This document shows positions 25,218-35,570 of a stretch of 42,500 bases of DNA, in pieces. Positions within the stretch are counted from its first letter, which is position 1. The number at the start of each line of letters is the position of its first letter. The notes beneath the pieces are model-generated. The model worked only from the letters and a program-made list of their open reading frames with translations. It made no database searches and was not told the DNA's origin. The position numbers and the translations under genes are program-made. The DNA is taken from assembly GCA_964020155.1 (NCBI GenBank), contig OZ026556.1:4555001-4597500 (forward strand), in the 5' to 3' direction. The DNA is from Chondrilla cf. caribensis (taxonomy: Eukaryota; Porifera; Demospongiae; Chondrillida; Chondrillidae).

Positions 25218-28200
25218 ATGGACGTGGAAAGTTATGTCAATAATCCTTTGGAAAATCGCATTATTTGCAGCGATGTGCCCGAGAGCTGTCAATCTGAGGG
25301 TTGTTGTCTCGGGATAGATGAAGCCGGACGAGGGCCCGTGCTCGGTAAACCGAAAATACACTTTTAAGGACGATAGTCGATTTCTTTATTATACTTATCT
25401 TGTCATTATCTATAGGTCCAATGGTGTATGGTTGTGCCTTTTGTCCCAAAAGTCGAATTGAGGATTTGGAGGCCTTGAAAGTTGCAGGTACATTTACGGA
25501 CTCAATGCCTGCGAATGATGTTTGTGTAAGGTGTCCTAATTGGCACAGACTCTGATAGTATCATTGCTTCTTACATCATCTCTTTGTCCATTGAAAACGC
25601 AAACGATATCTAACATAGCGACATGAAGCATGCATGATATGGCCGACCAGTTGTAAGGTAGATATTTGTGTTCTATTATGTATGTAGTAGAAGTAATCTG
25701 TGTGTTTGTAAGGTCGGTTGTCTTTGTAGACTGAGGTGTGTTCCCCTGGTCCGACCATTTGTAAGGTGGTTGTCTCGAAGGTGTGTTCCCCTGGGCCGAC
25801 CAAGTTGTATGGTGTTCCCCTGGTCCGAACCAAGTTGTAAGGTGGTTGCCTTGGAGATGTGTCCCCCAATCCGACCAAGTTGTATGGTGTTCCCCTGGTC
25901 CAAACCAAGTTGTAAGGTGGTTGCCTTGGAGATGTGTCCCCCCCCCCAATCCGACCAAGTTGTATGGTGTTCCCCTGGTCCGAACCAAGTTGTAAGGTGG
26001 TTGTCTTGGAGATGTGTTCCCCCCCCGATCCGACCAAGTTGTATGGTGTTCCCCTGGTCCGAACCAAGTTGTAAGGTGGTTGTCTTGGAGATGTGTTCCC
26101 CCCCCGATCCGACCAAGTTGTATGGTGTTCCCCTGGTCCGAACCAAGTTGTAAGGTGGTTGCCTTGGAGATGTGTCCCCCCCCCCCTCCCCAATCCGACC
26201 AAGTTGTATGGTGTTCCCCTGGTCCGAACCAAGTTGTAAGGTGGTTGTCTTGGAGATGTGTTCCTTCCCCCCCGATCCGACTAAGTTGTATGGTGTTCCC
26301 CTGGTCCGAACCAAGTTGTAAGGTGGTTGCCTTGGAGATGTGTCCCCCCCCCCCCCTCCCCAATCCGACCAAGTTGTATGGTGTTCCCCTGGTCCGAACC
26401 AAGTTGTAAGGTGGTTGTCTTGGAGATGTGTTCCTTCCCCCCCCGATCCGACTAAGTTGTATGGTGTTCCCCTGGTCCGAACCAAGTTGTAAGGTGGTTG
26501 TCTTGGAGATGTGTTCCCTCGTCTGACCATTTGTAAGGTCAGTTGTTTTAGTTAGACCAGTTCCAAGGTCAGCATGTGTACCACTTCAACTACCAGAAGT
26601 GCACAGTTGTACAGAGTCTAAGAGTGTAAGAGATGTTATGGTCCACCACTGCATGGCAAACTATCAGTAATGGTACCTCAGTGATCACAAATCCGGTTAT
26701 TCCCTTTATGCTTCATTCATGACAGTGATCAGTGATCAGTGATCAGTGATCAGATAGATATCACGTGAACTCAGTTATTGCTTTGTATAAGTTGTGGTGG
26801 GTTCCGAAGAGGAATTGGATGACCTGGCAAACAGAATGTGAGCACTCGACTCATCCATGTAACTAGGTTGGGACGGATCTTTGGGAGTTTAAATTCTGAG
26901 TTTTGTTTTTGGGCTGGCCTGCGTGTGTAACAGAATACCTATGTGTGCGCCCACCAATATTATTGGATAAGTGTTATCGCAGCTGGACTTGAAAATGGAA
27001 AGTCACCAGTCTGATTACAAATGTATGTTCTGGTGCGCTGTGGTTTCAAGTCATCTGTTGTCACGTCGTGTTCCGCTGGAGGAATGTCATCCTTCTGTGT
27101 CCTTCTCACTCCACTGGTGTTGTGACCCAATACGGTCATCCCTGCTAGACTCAGCACATAGCTTGCTCTCGTACCAGTAGGATTCTATCACACACACATA
27201 CTAATCACCTGAACTAACTGTGGCACCTTCTTATGTGTGTGACCACAGGTTTTTTTCTGGCCTCTTGGGTAGATGTTCGGGTCTCCATGACAACATGCAA
27301 GTTCTCTGATGTAGTGGTTTGTAAACACTTGATGTGTACATACTCCAGAACTTGAGACAACTGTTGCACCATCTACATATCTGTGTATTTCCTGTTTTTT
27401 CTCGGACCTCGTGTGTATATCTGCATGTATCCACCACTATGCATGTCTGTATGTATTCGTTGTGGTGAGGTGATTTAGCAACACTGTAGTGTGTATGTAC
27501 GTGATGAATCCCACTTACAGAATCATTTCTGCCATAGGACATTTCTTCAGAAACAGCTAAAGTGTTATGAGCTTTGTATACAGTAGTGATAGCTGAATCT
27601 AACCAGTATGTAGCAGTGGACAGGGTTTCTATTGGGAACATTGGCAGGAGAGGGCAGAATACAGTCAAACGTGCTTAGAAAAGACCTTGAAAAATGCACA
27701 CCAAATCTGCACTTCTTATCAGAGGTACTTGCTATGAGTACTGGTTGACACAGTGCACATGAGCTAGGGACTGAGTGAGAGGTGTATACGTTTACACAAG
27801 TACATATGTACTAACCAGGGTGCTTACTAAGCAAGTTGTACTGTATTGTGGAAGTAGGGAGGGACATGAATATCAATGTTGTGGACAATTTCCAAGGAGA
27901 GCTACCGACTTTCCAAGAAGGGCTACCGACCCCTTCACCTCGACATTGTGTACGTATCCTATGTGGTGAGCAGTTCTCAACATAACTGATCCCTGTGTAC
28001 ACACGGTAGTATGTATTGTGCTGCTGTTGTTTTGTCATTGGTCGTATTTTTTTCACTCTGTTCAGACTCCAAAGTGCTTACCGAACAGCAACGGGAGGAC
28101 ATTTTGGATCGTATACTCAGCGCAGGCAGCTACATCGGATGGAGTGTGAAAGTGCTGTCACCAAACTACTTGTCCAACTCAATGCTCCAGAGGTAGCAAC

Positions 28201-30598
28201 CTGGCGCATTCATTCATATCTGTGTGCGTGCATTAGAGCTCATTTGGGCCCACTTGACTCAAATTTCTGGATAAGTTCAGTGAACACACTTACATCAGCA
28301 AACCCCTTTTGGAACATTAATCTCTGATGAAGTGGAGCTTACTTCGATGTCACCAGACTCAATTGACCCTATCCAAGCTTTCCTGTGCATACACGCAAGA
28401 ATGTGAAATATGAGTGTACGTAGTGGACCAGATTGTGAGGGCCTAAACAGCAACCACATTTGGCCCCACGATGCTTTGGGAGGGGAGGGGGGTCAAATTT
28501 GGTGTGACAGCTCAACTTGCATGACTGTGTGATAGTTGGTATATAGTTCTGTCCTTAGTGGGGACATTACAGGGGTATGTGTCTCTCACTCCACGCACAT
28601 GTGCAACCTCCATGAACAGTCTCGCCTGGGGTATCATTTCACCCTATGGATCAAAGAGGGTTTCTATCCCCATGACTGTGGCCATTCTGCACTGCGTACA
28701 TCTCACTCCTATGATTGTGTAGTTGTGGCCTAAAAGTGAAGGCTATGTACAGTGAACCTGCTAATACGAACATTCCAGCAGTTAACAATGTGGCCAGCCT
28801 ACCCTGATCTGATGTACATACTTTGGTAGGTACAGTGACTCTTACATCTGTGCCTGTTGGCTTGTATTTCAACAATATTCCAATAATACACATAAGAAAT
28901 CTAAGTGTGGCCATCTATCTACATGTGTGTGTGTTTGCAGACCTAATGTCCTGTGCATTTCATTGTGAAGAGTGCCTTGTGTACATGATTAGTTTCCTAT
29001 GACACTTGTTTTTGCTACAAGAGCATTCAGACAGGTTGAAATGAAGAAGGATTATCTCAAGTATGGGTTGAGTCCTCACTTTGATCATTCTCGTGCAATA
29101 AGTCTTGATTACTTCGAATATGTGATGTAACCAGTCCTTATCACCACACCAGACTCAAAGTCTGGCCATCTGCTATTGAAATTTATTTCACATACAAATT
29201 TATTACAAATGTTGTAATGTGCTGTAACGTGCTGTAAGCATCATTGAATATGGTTTGTTTCCCATGTTTCATCCACCTTTGGCTTGTACGTAGTCACAAG
29301 TACCTAACTGTGGGCTGACCTGTTTAGTGCAGCTGATGATCCTCTGTGGTTTACAGCTGTCAGGATGCGAGTTCATGATGAGTTTTATGTGGAGAGGTGT
29401 ACTTTGGACCTCATTTAATAGCTGGTAGCTGTTAGGGGGTAGATGCTAGCTAGTAGCTGGCAGTGTGTAGCTGTTGGTGGGTAGCTGAAACTCTGAAGCT
29501 GTTGGTGGGTAGCTGGTGGCTGATAGCTGGTTGTCAAGTTTTAATAGCCAGTATTTATTGATTATTTACCCCAGTGATGGCAAGACACACAGTAATGTGA
29601 CAGATTGGGTGCTTTTGTTACTGCTATTCCTAGTTTCCTTGGTGACTGGTAACTCTCATTGGTAGCTGGTCACTGGTGGTTATCATGTAGACAGTAGCAT
29701 TGAGGTATATGGCAGTGTCAGTGCAAATCGTTTAGTAAGTGCCCCAGGTTAGCGCATACTCCTGGATGGTTCATACACCTCACTCAGTCCCTAGCTCATG
29801 TACACTATGTCAAACAGTACTGATAGTAAGTACCTCTGATTAGAAGTAGAGATTTGGTGTGCCCTTCAAGGTACTTACCGAGCAAGTTAGACCATCTTTC
29901 CAACTGACAATAGTCGCTGTGTATCTCCGTGTCCCAGGACTGTCGGGTACATTCGTATGTACTTGCCCTCCAGGTACACATGCAGTGTCTATTGTGTTAG
30001 CTGTGTCATATGCTGTCTACATTCGATTATGACTGTGTACAGGTTGGTAGCAAACCGCTGAAAGAACGTGGTTTCTATTTTTTGTGTACAATAGAATGTG
30101 AGGATCCTTGACTCCTGTTGTCTCCTTTGATGTTAATACCGTTTAAACTGTATCCTAGGTGATAATTATTATAGTAATACCTCTCATGTGCTTCGTTAAT
30201 TGCTTATAATGGAATTATTATTGTGTTATGTTTTGTTGCGTTTATTTACTTTTCGTGCTTTTGGCATGCATAATGCGTAGGAACAAGTACAATTTGAATG
30301 AAATGTCTCACGACACAGCTGTTGAGCTCATTGATAAGGCTTTGGCGACAGGTGTGAAGGTGCAGGAAGTGTACGTGGACACAGTGGGGGACGCATCCAA
30401 GTATGAAGCCAAACTAGAGAGAATCTTCCCGCAGCTATCTGTAACAGTCAGGCCCAAAGCGGACAGCCTCTATCCCATTGTCAGTGCTGCCAGTATATGT
30501 GCCAAAGTAAGATGTGAGACAGTGTGGTGTACGCCTGTCTGTACGTACGTTATGTACGTTTACTGTAGATGTACATATTGCTGTATGGTTGTATGTGT

Positions 30599-30631
<33 letters not shown>

Positions 30632-33600
30632 ATGTGTGCGTGTGTGTGTGTGTGCATACGTGCGTGTGTGTGTGTGTGCATACGTTTGTGTGTGCATGTT
30701 GAAGAGGTAGCATCCATTTTGTGTATACAGGTGCCCCTTTTTGTTGAGTGAATTTCCAATATTCCTGGTTGCTGAGTCATCAAACCTGTACCCACACATG
30801 TACACCTCCAGTGCAGTGGTGCATAGTGCATGGTGGTGTTGGTGGTCTGTGGCAGGGTTGTGTGTGATGGACACTTCTGTTTGGTCTGAATCAGGAAATG
30901 CTGCTACAGCATGTGGTTGCTACTATAGACAGACACTTTGATATCCCACAACACAGCACACCACGATATGTTATGACACACAATAACCTTATCCGGTGGG
31001 CTAGACCATCCAAGTGGGCCCCTTCCCTGCTTGGGATGTTGCTACATGAATGAACTAGCACTGTACTATGCTATAGTACGAGGCAAAACAATAGCACTTT
31101 AGAGTAAAGTGACCCAGTGTTGTCACGCTGTACAGTAGAGTGACCCAGTGTTGTAACTCTATACAGTAGAGTGACCCAGTGTTGTAACTCTGTACAGTAG
31201 AGTGACCCAGTGTTGTAACTCTGTACAGTAGAGTGACCCAGTGTTGTAACTCTGTACAGTAGAGTGACCCAGTGTTGTAACGCTGTACAGTAGAGTGACC
31301 CAGTGTTGTAACTCTGTACAGTAGAGTGACCCAGTGTAGTAACTCTGTACAGTAGAGTGACCCAGTGTTGTAACGCTGTACAGTAGAGTGACCCAGTGTT
31401 GTAACTCTGTACAGTAGAGTGACCCAGTGTTGTAACACTGTACAGTAGAGTGACCCAGTGTTGTAACGCTGTACAGTAGAGTGACCCAGTGTTGTAACTC
31501 TGTACAGTAGAGTGACCCAGTGTTGTAACTCTGTACAGTAGAGTGACCCAGTGTTGTAACACTGTACAGTAGAGTGACCCAGTGTTGTAAATCAGTAACT
31601 CTGTACAGTAGAGTGACCCAGTGTTGTCACGCTGTACAGTAGAGTGACCCAGTGTTGTAACTCTGTACAGTAGAGTGACCCAGTGTTGTAACTCTATACA
31701 GTAGAGTGACCCAGTGTTATCAAACTGTACAGTAGAGTGACCCAGTGTTGTAACTCTGTACAGTAGAGTGACCCAGTGTTGTAACTCTATACAGTAGAGT
31801 GACCCAGTGTTATCACGCTGTACAGTGGAGTGACCCAGTGTTGTCACACGTATATAACATTGTGACGATATTATTTAAACTGTGTGTGGTGTTACCTAGG
31901 CAACATGTACTGCCTGTGAAAGTATGTTTATGAAATTCTAATAATGTCTGTCTGGTTGCTGTGGCAACATACATATCTGGTGTTTTGTTCCTCATCATGG
32001 AAGGTTCCTGAATCATCAAATGAAATGAATGGATGGTTGCCCTTAGTTACGTACTTGCTATATATCCCATGGATGGAACAGTGATAGTCAAAAGTCCATT
32101 AATCCAATTGTGCATAAATAAACTTGAACGTAATAACTGAGTTACATGGCTAACAAATGTGATTGGTGTTTGTTCCAATTGAGTGATGCAATACTAGTAA
32201 GAGTTGTAACCTGAATGCAGTCAGTTGTGTAGTGGGCGGTATCGAAGGTCCATGGTGGGTGTTGTCACAGTTGTGTAGTGGGCGGTACCAAAGGTCCATG
32301 GTGGGTGTTGTCACTGTTGTGTAGTGGGCGGTACCAAAGGTCCATGGTGGGTGTTGTCACAGTTTTGTAGTGGGCGGTATTGAAGGTCCATGGTGGGTGT
32401 TGTCACAGTTGTGTGGTGGGCGGTACCGGAGGTCCATGGTGGGTGTTGTCACTGTTGTGTAGTGGGCAGTACCAAAGGTCCATGGTGGGTGTTGTCACAG
32501 TTTTGTAGTGGGCGGTACCGAAGGTCCATGGTGGGTGTTATCACAGTTGTGTAGTGGGCGGTACCGAAGGTTTATAGTGGGTGTTGTCACAGTTGTGTAG
32601 TGGGTGGAGTGTAATTGTGTGGTGTGTGACAGTTCGTTACAGTAATACTGCGTGTTCTTCTTCGATCTTGTTCATGGAATTGTAGAGGTGTGGACCATTC
32701 ACTGTGGTTGCTTAGTGTCCCTTCCTTTCTGCCTTGTAGGCATTGAGCATTGTTTAGTGCCTAGCGGGCTGAAAGGGAGGCTGGAGGGTAGTTGGACTAG
32801 ACATTTTTGAGACATTTGAATTTGAGGTGGTATGGGTGTGGTTGTGTATTTGTATAATATGTTCCCATGTGTGTGTGTGCTGTACTTTTAAACAATCTAG
32901 GCTACAAAACAACTAATTTGAGCTCAAAAAACTCGCGGGGCTCCCGACCCCCGCACTCGAATTACTTGGGCGTCTTTCTTAGGTTCAGAAGAACCTCCGC
33001 TGAAGTCATTACGTTCGGCGAAGCTCCAGCGCACGAATTCTAGCCCATTTTCTAATTCTCGGCGTTCGAAATCGGCCATCTTTTTTCGTGCAATATAAAT
33101 TATAATATAAATTTATTGTTGCGGTTACGCGTAGGAACACTTTATATATAGATAAAATTATAGCGAGAGTTACATACCGGAAGTCGAAATGAAAACAGAA
33201 ATAGCCCTCGAAACTGGAGTTTGACTTTTTACTGGCTCTAGATTGAATGTACTTGAAGAAATCTTTAGTAATATGGCCTAGATACATATCCATATTGTGC
33301 CAATCATTCTGTTTTCAACTTGTTGCTCTTCTGTTTGCACTCCAACTGGTAATTATTGGCAAACTATACTTTGTAAGTCAGTTCACTTGTGTGGGTTGGT
33401 TTGAAGCATTAATGTACTTCTGATGCTTATGGAGAATTTCTATGTGCTTTTGTTTACCCACAAATCTATGAATGGAGACAATTAGCCTTGATTCTTCTGG
33501 TGATTCGTGACATGTGATTAGCAATATTAATGACTCACAATTGAGACCATCTGTGGGACCAGTCAACAGTGATCCAATGGCTTGACCCGAATATTAGCCC

Positions 33601-34571
33601 CAATCCCGATTGTTGTGATGCTGGAGATGGGGAAATTGGAACCTGAAATGTAGTCCTAAAGGTGTCGTAGGGAGCCTTGTGTATGTACAATCTGTACTTA
33701 CGTAGTGACAGATTGGGAAAGATTATCTCTTGCTTGCTATGATGGAAACTCACTGTAATTCTTACGTAATTTGTATAACGTATCTATCCGTACATTGAGA
33801 CATGTCGACTCAAGTGTAGATATCTAAACATTGCTTTGTTTATTGCACATAAGTGCACATGTGCATTCATGGGGGTGTGGGTGTGCTGCATATGTAGGTG
33901 TGGATTTGGGCGGGTGTCCTGCATGTGTAGGTGTGGGTGTGGATGGACAGATATACCCTACTTTTTGCTGTTTTGTAGGTTGTGCGTGATCAAGTCCTGA
34001 AGAAATGGCAGTTTCCGGAGAAGGGCGTTGGATTTAGCTTGGACTTTGGCAGTGGTTATCCCTCAGATCCAAACACTAAAGCATGGCTGGAAGAAAACAT
34101 CGATCCTGTCTTTGGATTCCCTACTCTCGTCAGATTCAGTTGGAGTACTTGTCAAAAACTTTTGAATAAACGGGCTCTTGATGTGAAATGGTCAGTCACA
34201 CTTGTATAACGTGAGGTCTTCTATCCCTTGCAATCTGTTACCACACTCTGTTTGATCTTGTGTTTATGTAAACTGTAAACTGTTTTATATGGTATAGTTT
34301 GTATTGTTACATCACCTGTTGTTTGTAGTACAATATTACATCAAGTATGGTGTTGTATTGTATGTATGTACTATATTAGTACATGGCATATCAAGTGTTC
34401 CTTTCCTGTAGGGAAGATGATGAAGAAGATGAGACTGTAAGAAAGAAAACTAAAGGCATGTCCAAGCTCAAGGTTCTGTTTGAATCCAAAGAGACTCTGA
34501 AGTCAAAGCAGGTGTTACAACCCCATAAATTCTTCAGGGAAAGGGGGCTAACTTCCATAAAGAAGCTCTAA
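25218..34571 (+). CDS. RNASEH2A: Ribonuclease H2 catalytic subunit A
   Basis: Exons 25218-25344, 25416-25487, 28066-28192, 30281-30506, 33979-34190 and 34412-34571 total 924 nt (307 aa plus stop), with every junction in phase and GT-AG. The product is a type 2 RNase H, which cleaves RNA in RNA-DNA hybrids and removes single ribonucleotides from DNA as part of the nuclear RNase H2 A/B/C complex. Visible motifs are [13 protein letters not shown] (catalytic D34, E35), [41 protein letters not shown] (D142), [17 protein letters not shown] (D170), [14 protein letters not shown] (Y211, the ribonucleotide-sensing tyrosine of eukaryotic enzymes) and [12 protein letters not shown]. The C-terminus [13 protein letters not shown] matches the family end. 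Length is close to the human 299 aa. Introns 2 to 4 carry three large minisatellites and two MITEs. Confidence 0.95.
25790..26520. repeat. ~77-84-bp minisatellite with variable poly-C tract, ~9 copies
   Basis: Each unit contains TTGTATGGTGTTCCCCTGGT, CCGAACCAAGTTGTAAGGTG, a TTGGAGATGTGT segment and a C-run of about 5-13, then ATCCGACCAAG. The unit itself holds two related halves (ACCAAGTTGTATGG and ACCAAGTTGTAAGG). Copy length differs mainly in the C-run. It lies in RNASEH2A intron 2; the open frames on both strands are repeat artefacts. Confidence 0.92.
26723..26753. repeat. (CAGTGAT)n short tandem repeat, ~4.5 copies
   Basis: Perfect heptamer repeat CAGTGAT, in RNASEH2A intron 2. Confidence 0.9.
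27660..27845. mobile_element. Foldback MITE, best-bounded copy (186 bp, TA-flanked)
   Basis: The left end TACAGTCAAACGTGCTTAG and inverted right end TACAGTACAACTTGCTTAG form terminal repeats starting with TA. The interior CTTCTTATCAGAGGTACTT and GAGCTAGGGACTGAGT blocks are shared with copies at 3161-3770 and 29718-29892. The subterminal GTACTAACCAGGGT is the single-copy form of the 17-bp minisatellite unit. Confidence 0.7.
29397..29530. repeat. TAGCTG-rich low-complexity repeat
   Basis: Irregular repetition of GTAGCTGTTGGTGGGTAGCTG and related segments in RNASEH2A intron 3. Confidence 0.6.
29718..29892. mobile_element. Foldback MITE, reverse-oriented copy
   Basis: It contains, in reverse order and strand, CACTCAGTCCCTAGCTCATG, CAGTACTGATAGTAAGTACC and AAGTAGAGATTTGGTGTGCC, matching the 27660 copy. 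One CCAGG...ACTCCTGG pair (CCCCAGGTTAGCGCATACTC) represents an unexpanded minisatellite unit. Confidence 0.6.
30598..30690. repeat. (TG)n microsatellite with CATACG interruptions
   Basis: A TG tract starting ~90 bp after the donor of RNASEH2A exon 4. Confidence 0.92.
31095..31845. repeat. 31-bp minisatellite, ~24 copies
   Basis: The unit contains CTGTACAGTAGAGTGACCCA followed by GTGTTGTAACT. Copies differ mainly at the base pair after TAAC/TCAC and at CTCT/CGCT/CACT; one copy near 31590 has a 9-bp insertion. The array is contiguous, in RNASEH2A intron 4, and open across its length on the minus strand only because the unit lacks stops. Confidence 0.95.
32216..32610. repeat. 46-bp minisatellite, ~8.3 copies, G-rich on plus strand
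   Basis: The unit contains GTGTAGTGGGCGGTACC, AAAGGTCCATGGTGGGTGTT and GTCAC. The last copies decay (GGTTTATAGTGGG, then GTGGGTGGAGTG). It lies in RNASEH2A intron 4. Confidence 0.93.
32924..33079 (-). CDS. Candidate 51-aa ORF nested in RNASEH2A intron 4
   Basis: On the minus strand AAAAAGATGG starts a frame of 51 residues beginning [20 protein letters not shown] and ending in TGA at 32926-32924. The DNA is distinctly richer in G+C and CpG than the AT-rich flanks, and the peptide is charged and coding-like. It may be a first exon, a small gene, or a fragment carried by a transposon. No family was recognised and no promoter or splice partner was identified. Confidence 0.25.
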   Translation of the reverse strand: MADFERRELENGLEFVRWSFAERNDFSGGSSEPKKDAQVIRVRGSGAPRVF

Positions 34572-34631
34572 TTTCGTCCCTCTGATATTGATCATTTCAG
34601 TTAGAAACGCAGTGTTTACAATCGTGTTTAA

Positions 34632-34680
34632 CACGTGCTTCAGCTGATGAGTCAGGTGTTTGCGGTTTGACGTTCACGTG
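34632..34680. promoter_or_regulatory. Two E-boxes and an AP-1-like site upstream of the small membrane protein gene
   Basis: CACGTG occurs at 34632-34637 and 34675-34680, with TGAGTCA at 34648-34654 between them, within the 203 bp separating RNASEH2A from the next start codon. The clustering suggests a promoter; binding is not shown. Confidence 0.35.
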
Positions 34681-34774
34681 CTTGTGCCGTTCATACATAG
34701 TTATCAATTAGAGCCTGAAGTTGAGAGTTCGGAAAGAAGAGGACGGAGTAGTGTATCGAGCATTTCTTGAAGAA

Positions 34775-35032
34775 ATGGTTTCATTTTCGGACATCGTACA
34801 GTTCCCTTTTGACTTATTCGTTCTGTTACTCCTCCTCCCAGCCGTAGCACTCGACGTGATGGTCTGGGTGGGCAGAGGGATCTGCTGCTTCACTGCTATG
34901 ATAATATACGCTACACTCGGAGGCGACTTTCTCTCCACGGTCAAGTTCTTCGTGGTATCTCAGCTACCCGAACTTGCCAAATCCAAACTCCCAAAGCGTT
35001 TGACAGAAGCTGTAGCTTCAGTAAAGTCCTAA
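34775..35032 (+). CDS. Small hydrophobic protein, 85 aa, unknown function
   Basis: A single-exon frame runs from ATG (context GAAATGG) to TAA. The frame is open upstream to a TTG at 34721, but the first ATG is chosen. Residues ~10-35 (FPFDLFVLLLLLPAVALDVM) and ~37-52 (GICCFTAMIIYATLGG) are hydrophobic and could form a membrane hairpin. The last ~25 residues are polar and basic (ELAKSKLPKRLTEAVASVKS). The promoter-like motifs upstream and a polyadenylation signal at 35377 support a real, separate gene rather than an RNASEH2A 3' UTR frame. I do not recognise the family. A retained intron or unspliced 5' exon cannot be excluded. Confidence 0.55.
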   Translation: MVSFSDIVQFPFDLFVLLLLLPAVALDVMVWVGRGICCFTAMIIYATLGGDFLSTVKFFVVSQLPELAKSKLPKRLTEAVASVKS

Positions 35033-35376
35033 TCGGGGCAGTGACTAGGAGCAACTCTCGTTCTTCATGACTGTAGTCGCAAACTCGGTGTCATTTCATG
35101 TATTCAAAAATCCTATTTTACCTCAAACTATAACTTTTTCTGTATCGCCCTAACACACACATCAATGATACTTTATAGCCATGGGCTATACATTTTCTTT
35201 CATTGTATTTTTTGCATGTCTGCTGGTGTGGAAAGACTCCCTTTGATGTATTCATATGTATGTGTGATGGTGATGTAAAGGTTTCTCTCTGTGTGTGTGT
35301 ATTGATGGTTTTATCATTCATCATCTATCCAACATCAATATTTCAAATCAATCACAAATGATTCATTTATCATGGC

Positions 35377-35382
35377 AATAAA
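35377..35382 (+). terminator. Polyadenylation signal (AATAAA) after the small membrane gene
   Basis: AATAAA in GGCAATAAATTG, 345 bp after the 34775-35032 stop. On the other strand an ATTAAA (plus-strand TTTAAT at 35416-35421) could serve the convergent coiled-coil gene, so the two 3' ends may overlap. Confidence 0.5.
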
Positions 35383-35570
35383 TTGAATAATGTGCAATAA
35401 CTACTCCATGTAATATTTAATTTCAACATCATAATACTACACACAGAGTATTATATACGTATAATACATAATCTAAAGTATGCTGATTGATATTGTTGAT
35501 ATTATAATGATAAAGTTAAATAAGAACATTGGAACATAACACATTATAGATGCATATAATCAGTCCAGAC

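Noticed and set aside
25536..26530. Long minus-strand frames (up to 288 aa) and matching plus-strand frames
   Set aside because: They translate the ~80-bp intronic minisatellite in RNASEH2A intron 2; frame changes follow C-run length and no unique sequence is encoded.
31095..31845. Regular ~31-bp repeats suggestive of a CRISPR array
   Set aside because: Units are contiguous with no unique spacers, and the window is eukaryotic. The 17-bp and 46-bp arrays were rejected for the same reason.
31055..31847. 258-aa and 127-aa minus-strand frames
   Set aside because: They translate the 31-bp minisatellite in RNASEH2A intron 4; 31 is not a multiple of 3, so all three frames cycle through the same peptide set.
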